From Dyadobacter linearis (GTDB lineage: Bacteria > Bacteroidota > Bacteroidia > Cytophagales > Spirosomataceae): a stretch of 64,000 bases of DNA. The position numbers and the translations under genes were made by a program. Positions 61,463 to 64,000 of this stretch are shown here, one piece after another. Each line of letters starts with the position of its first letter. The stretch's first letter is position 1. The stretch covers positions 1 to 64,000 of the forward strand of contig NZ_CAJRAU010000003.1 in assembly GCF_907165045.1 (NCBI RefSeq), read 5' to 3'. Below the pieces are notes generated by a model. The model did not search any database. It saw only the letters and a list, made by a program, of their open reading frames with translations, and was not told the origin of the DNA.

Positions 61463-62464
61463 ATGACATACTCGCGCATAACTGGCCTGGGTTACTACGT
61501 CCCTGAAAACGTGGTAACGAACGACGATCTTAGCAAGTGGATGGAAACTTCGGACGCCTGGATCCAGGAAAGAACGGGCATTCGCGAGCGCCGGTATTTT
61601 GAATATGGCAAGGATACCAATTACAGTATGGCCACAGCAGCCTCCCGCCAGGCTCTCGACCGTGCAGGACTGACCGCCAACGAGATCGACGTGATCGTGT
61701 ATGCAACCATTACTCCCGACTATTTTTTCCCGGGCTCGGCCTTTTTAATGCAACGAGAGCTGGGAATGGATGGAAAACCGGTAATCGATATCAGGCAGCA
61801 ATGCTCGGGCTTTGTCTATGCGCTTTCCATCGCTGACCAGTTTATCAAATCGGGTATGTATAAAAACGCGCTCGTAGTGGGTTCGGAAATACAATCCTCA
61901 TGGATCGATAAAAGTACTGCAGGGCGGAACACAGCAGTCATTTTTGGAGACGGCGCCGGCGCGGCAGTCCTTACCGCAACGAACGATCCCCAACACTGTA
62001 TATTATCTACACACCTGCACGCAGACGGGCGTTATGCAGAAGAACTTTACGTTCGCGATCCCGGCAGCAGCCGGCCCGACCGCCCTGTAACCAAGGAATT
62101 GCTGGAAGAAGGTGGATTTAATGTATTTATGAATGGAAATGCGGTATTCAAACACGCAATTGTGCGGTTTGGGGAGGTAATAGGAGAAGCGCTGCAGGCT
62201 AACGGATACACGGCGGCGGATTTGGACCTGCTGGTGCCACATCAGGCTAATATCCGGATCAGCGATTACGTGAGGCAGCAACTGGGCCTGAACGAGTCGC
62301 AGGTGATCAACAACCTGCAAAGGTTTGGAAATACAACAGCCGCTTCCATACCTATCGCATTGTCGGAGGCTTGGGAGGAAGGAAAGTTGAAGGAAGGCGA
62401 CCTGCTTTGCCTGGCTGCGTTCGGAAGCGGGTTCACGTGGGCTTCGGCTCTGATTAAGTGGTAA
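61463..62464 (+). CDS. fabH: 3-oxoacyl-ACP synthase III (FabH)
   Basis: Condenses acetyl-CoA or branched acyl-CoA with malonyl-ACP to begin fatty acids. The 333 residues carry the triad C114 (IRQQCSGFVYA), H260 (LVPHQANIR) and N290 (RFGNTTAASIP). The N-terminus is YSRITGLGYYVPENVV. No fabD, fabF or plsX is adjacent, so this may be a dedicated or extra FabH. It converges on the CoA-binding protein gene. Confidence 0.92.
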   Translation: MTYSRITGLGYYVPENVVTNDDLSKWMETSDAWIQERTGIRERRYFEYGKDTNYSMATAASRQALDRAGLTANEIDVIVYATITPDYFFPGSAFLMQRELGMDGKPVIDIRQQCSGFVYALSIADQFIKSGMYKNALVVGSEIQSSWIDKSTAGRNTAVIFGDGAGAAVLTATNDPQHCILSTHLHADGRYAEELYVRDPGSSRPDRPVTKELLEEGGFNVFMNGNAVFKHAIVRFGEVIGEALQANGYTAADLDLLVPHQANIRISDYVRQQLGLNESQVINNLQRFGNTTAASIPIALSEAWEEGKLKEGDLLCLAAFGSGFTWASALIKW

Positions 62465-62467
62465 TTC

Positions 62468-62827
62468 TCAATATTGCCCTATTGAAAGCATTACCAGCGT
62501 ACAACCCTCTATTGGTATGATATTTTTAGCCAACAAGATGTTTTTAAAATCAGGGTTCTCAGTACCGGGGTTGAAAATGACGCGTTTGGGATTTAAAGAG
62601 ACAATGTAATCGTAATATTCAGGTTGGTGGCTGGGGTTGATATAAAGTGTTACGGTATCTACATCCTCCCAATTTGTTTTTTCAAGATGAATCTCTTCGC
62701 CCAGTGCAGACCCTTTTTTCCGGCCTACGAGTATGATCGGGTGACCGTAGTTCCTGAGTTTTTGAGCAGCCAGATAAGCATAGCGGGAAGGATTGGAAGT
62801 GGCACCTATAATCAGCGTACGTTTCAT
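62468..62827 (-). CDS. CoA-binding domain protein
   Basis: A 119-residue Rossmann-like protein of the CoA_binding_2 type. I chose the ATG at 62827, giving KRTLIIGATSNPSRYAYLAA, the typical opening with a GATSNPSRYA loop. NPGTENPDF near 88 and EGCTLVML near 106 also fit. It is related to the N-terminal domain of succinyl-CoA synthetase alpha but has no catalytic partner here. Its job is unknown. Confidence 0.85.
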   Translation of the reverse strand: MKRTLIIGATSNPSRYAYLAAQKLRNYGHPIILVGRKKGSALGEEIHLEKTNWEDVDTVTLYINPSHQPEYYDYIVSLNPKRVIFNPGTENPDFKNILLAKNIIPIEGCTLVMLSIGQY

Positions 62828-62945
62828 GGTATTTAGTTTTGATGAAAAACAGGAACGCGAAAAAATGCATTCCAGGACACCCCAAGAACACACAACAAGA
62901 TGGATTTCGTTTCAAAGCCTATTAACCTAATAATATCTTTATAAA

Positions 62946-63518
62946 ATGAATGAGTTAAATGTAAGTCGGAGTTTCTGGAACGAAAAGTGGGCTAAAATTA
63001 AATTCGACGAGATTGAGAACGCTCCTCATTACGAAGTATCTAATTATGGCAGGCTAAAAAGTTTTCAAAACAACCCAAAGGAAGGGGTAGTTATAAAAGG
63101 ATCGGTAATTCAGGGATACAGATCGCTGAATATCAGGGTAGCGGGTGGAAAAACGATCAACAGGTACGTGCACAAACTGGTAGCGGAATATTTTCTGGAC
63201 AGGCCGGATGCGGATCATAATTTTGTGATTCACGTTGATTTCGAGAAGCAGAACAATTACTTTGAAAATCTGAAATGGGTGACAAAGGCTGAAATGATCG
63301 AACATAACCGTGAAAATCCAGCCTTCATAAACCGGGTAATCCCACGGCGCACCAAGAATTACAAGCTTACCGAAAGTAAGGTTCGGATTATCAAAAAGTT
63401 GCTTAAAAACGACAATAACCGCCTTAAAATGATCGCAAAACAGTTTGGTATCACACACACCCAGCTGAACAGGATCCGGTCAGGAGAGAACTGGAAACAT
63501 GTAACTATTGAAGAATAA
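62946..63518 (+). CDS. NUMOD4/HNH-like DNA-binding protein
   Basis: A 190-residue protein with a NUMOD4-like start (ENAPHYEVSNYGRLKSF near 22), then an HNH-nuclease-like region (YVHKLVAEYFLDRP, then VIHVDFEKQNNYFENLKWVT near 100). A C-terminal helix-turn-helix of the NUMOD1/resolvase type ends the protein (KMIAKQFGITHTQLNRIRSG near 160). This is the layout of homing-endonuclease-like proteins. The HNH site looks partly eroded: H is kept but the usual HIDGN loop is HVDFEK. It may be a stand-alone mobile gene or a domesticated DNA-binding protein. Confidence 0.75.
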   Translation: MNELNVSRSFWNEKWAKIKFDEIENAPHYEVSNYGRLKSFQNNPKEGVVIKGSVIQGYRSLNIRVAGGKTINRYVHKLVAEYFLDRPDADHNFVIHVDFEKQNNYFENLKWVTKAEMIEHNRENPAFINRVIPRRTKNYKLTESKVRIIKKLLKNDNNRLKMIAKQFGITHTQLNRIRSGENWKHVTIEE

Positions 63519-63527
63519 AATCAGAAG

Positions 63528-63830
63528 TTATTCTACGTTTTTATCAGCTGCGGAAACCGTATAACCGCTGCCGTTCAAACCTTCTTCGTAGTCAACAGAT
63601 ACTCCGATCACGTACATCAGGTGACGCTTATCTATGATCACTTTGATCCCTTCGACCAGATAAGTCTGATCAAAATCGGTTGCTGTATCGAAACCCAATA
63701 AAAAAGTACCGCTGCACGCGCCGCCTTTAAGCCCGACGCGCAACCCATAAGTATCCGGGATCTTGTTTGCTTTCAGCGTAGATATAATTTCCAGCTTTGC
63801 GTTCTCCGTAAGTTGGACAGGACTTTCCAT
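63528..63830 (-). CDS. IscA/HesB-like iron-sulfur protein with one cysteine
   Basis: A 100-residue HesB-fold protein. The first conserved cysteine is present (C39 in LKGGACSGTFLLGF), but the C-terminal CGC pair of IscA is missing: the end reads GLNGSGYTVSAADKNVE. It may bind iron or a cluster as a dimer with another ligand, or have lost that role. This shortened form also occurs in other Bacteroidota. No isc or suf genes are beside it. Confidence 0.82.
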   Translation of the reverse strand: MESPVQLTENAKLEIISTLKANKIPDTYGLRVGLKGGACSGTFLLGFDTATDFDQTYLVEGIKVIIDKRHLMYVIGVSVDYEEGLNGSGYTVSAADKNVE

Positions 63831-63924
63831 AATTGCTATTCTTGTTCAGACAAATATCCTAACACACTTCCCTCCTATTGCATTCGCTATTTCAAATAAA
63901 TTATAGCTAATTCTGGCAATCCGC

Positions 63925-63932
63925 TAGTTTTG
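63925..63932 (+). promoter_or_regulatory. Promoter -7 element candidate for the last gene
   Basis: TAGTTTTG fits TAnnTTTG exactly, 31 bp before the ATG at 63964. The -33 region (TTCTGG) is weak. Confidence 0.45.
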
Positions 63933-63963
63933 CATTTCGTTTTGGCATGAAACTCAATTTTAT

Positions 63964-64000
63964 ATGGAATACCAAATGATACTGATCGTGCTGCTCCTCG
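63964..64000 (+). CDS. Start of a gene running off the window
   Basis: Twelve codons are visible, MEYQMILIVLLL, a hydrophobic start suited to a membrane anchor. The rest lies outside the window, so no function is assigned. Confidence 0.5.
   Translation, partial: MEYQMILIVLLL

Noticed and set aside
1-64000. tRNA, rRNA or tmRNA genes
   Set aside because: No cloverleaf-like sequence with a TTCGA arm or conserved rRNA segment was noticed on either strand. A dedicated search would be decisive.

Overview
The window looks like chromosome from a Bacteroidota bacterium of the Cytophagales, most like Dyadobacter or a close Spirosomaceae relative. This is inferred from gene content and style, not from a search. 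The pointers are an Oar-like TonB-dependent receptor with a carboxypeptidase-regulatory N-terminus, a DUF5916 outer-membrane protein, an RNase H with a viroplasmin domain, a CXXXY-type CcmE, promoter-like TAnnTTTG/TTTG motifs, frequent non-ATG starts without strong Shine-Dalgarno sites, and moderate GC.

Layout. Positions 1-127 are the right end of an IS3-family insertion sequence. From 185 to 10692 a run of minus-strand housekeeping genes encodes pyrophosphatase, a polyprenyl-phosphate-type glycosyltransferase, TrmN6, RNase H, PepT, a MazG-like pyrophosphohydrolase, MarC, a Nudix-type regulator, a SerC-like aminotransferase, DapA and LigA. A block of 32-bp hairpin repeats followed by a homopurine tract lies between pepT and rnhA. 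From 10863 to 15539 plus-strand genes encode a Uma2 nuclease-fold protein, Rpe, an apiosidase-like glycosidase and an OmpA/PD40 protein. From 15643 to 28777 a tightly packed plus-strand operon appears to build and export a surface glycan: a GT39-like membrane enzyme, a transketolase split into two genes around an epimerase-glycosyltransferase fusion, a large membrane protein, an acyltransferase 3, a GT2, a DUF3352-like anchored protein and an AlgX/AlgJ-like SGNH protein.

From 28767 to 38645 there are a Na+/H+ antiporter, a lipase, an M14 peptidase, an outer-membrane protein, an RhlE helicase, a rhodanese, DapF, L19 and the NAD(P)HX repair enzyme. A small AT-rich island (38646-39509) holds a BrnT-like toxin, a DUF433 antitoxin and a truncated DUF5615 toxin remnant. 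Next come feoB/feoA (minus) and a cytochrome c maturation cluster ccmB-C-D-E-F (plus, 42107-46846) without ccmA or ccmH. The rest holds DUF3817 and DUF5916 proteins, a leucine-rich-repeat protein, a polyprenyl diphosphate synthase, a patatin, the Oar-like receptor, an alpha/beta hydrolase, two lipoproteins, an RsmI-like methyltransferase, a metallo-beta-lactamase-fold hydrolase, PssA, FabH, a CoA-binding protein, a NUMOD4/HNH-like protein and an IscA/HesB-like protein. A further gene starts at the right edge.

The strongest candidates for something less described are the split-transketolase glycan operon with its epimerase-GT fusion, the decaying toxin-antitoxin island, and a homopurine simple-sequence element that recurs at two loci in the same orientation relative to the downstream gene. 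No tRNA, rRNA or CRISPR array was recognised.
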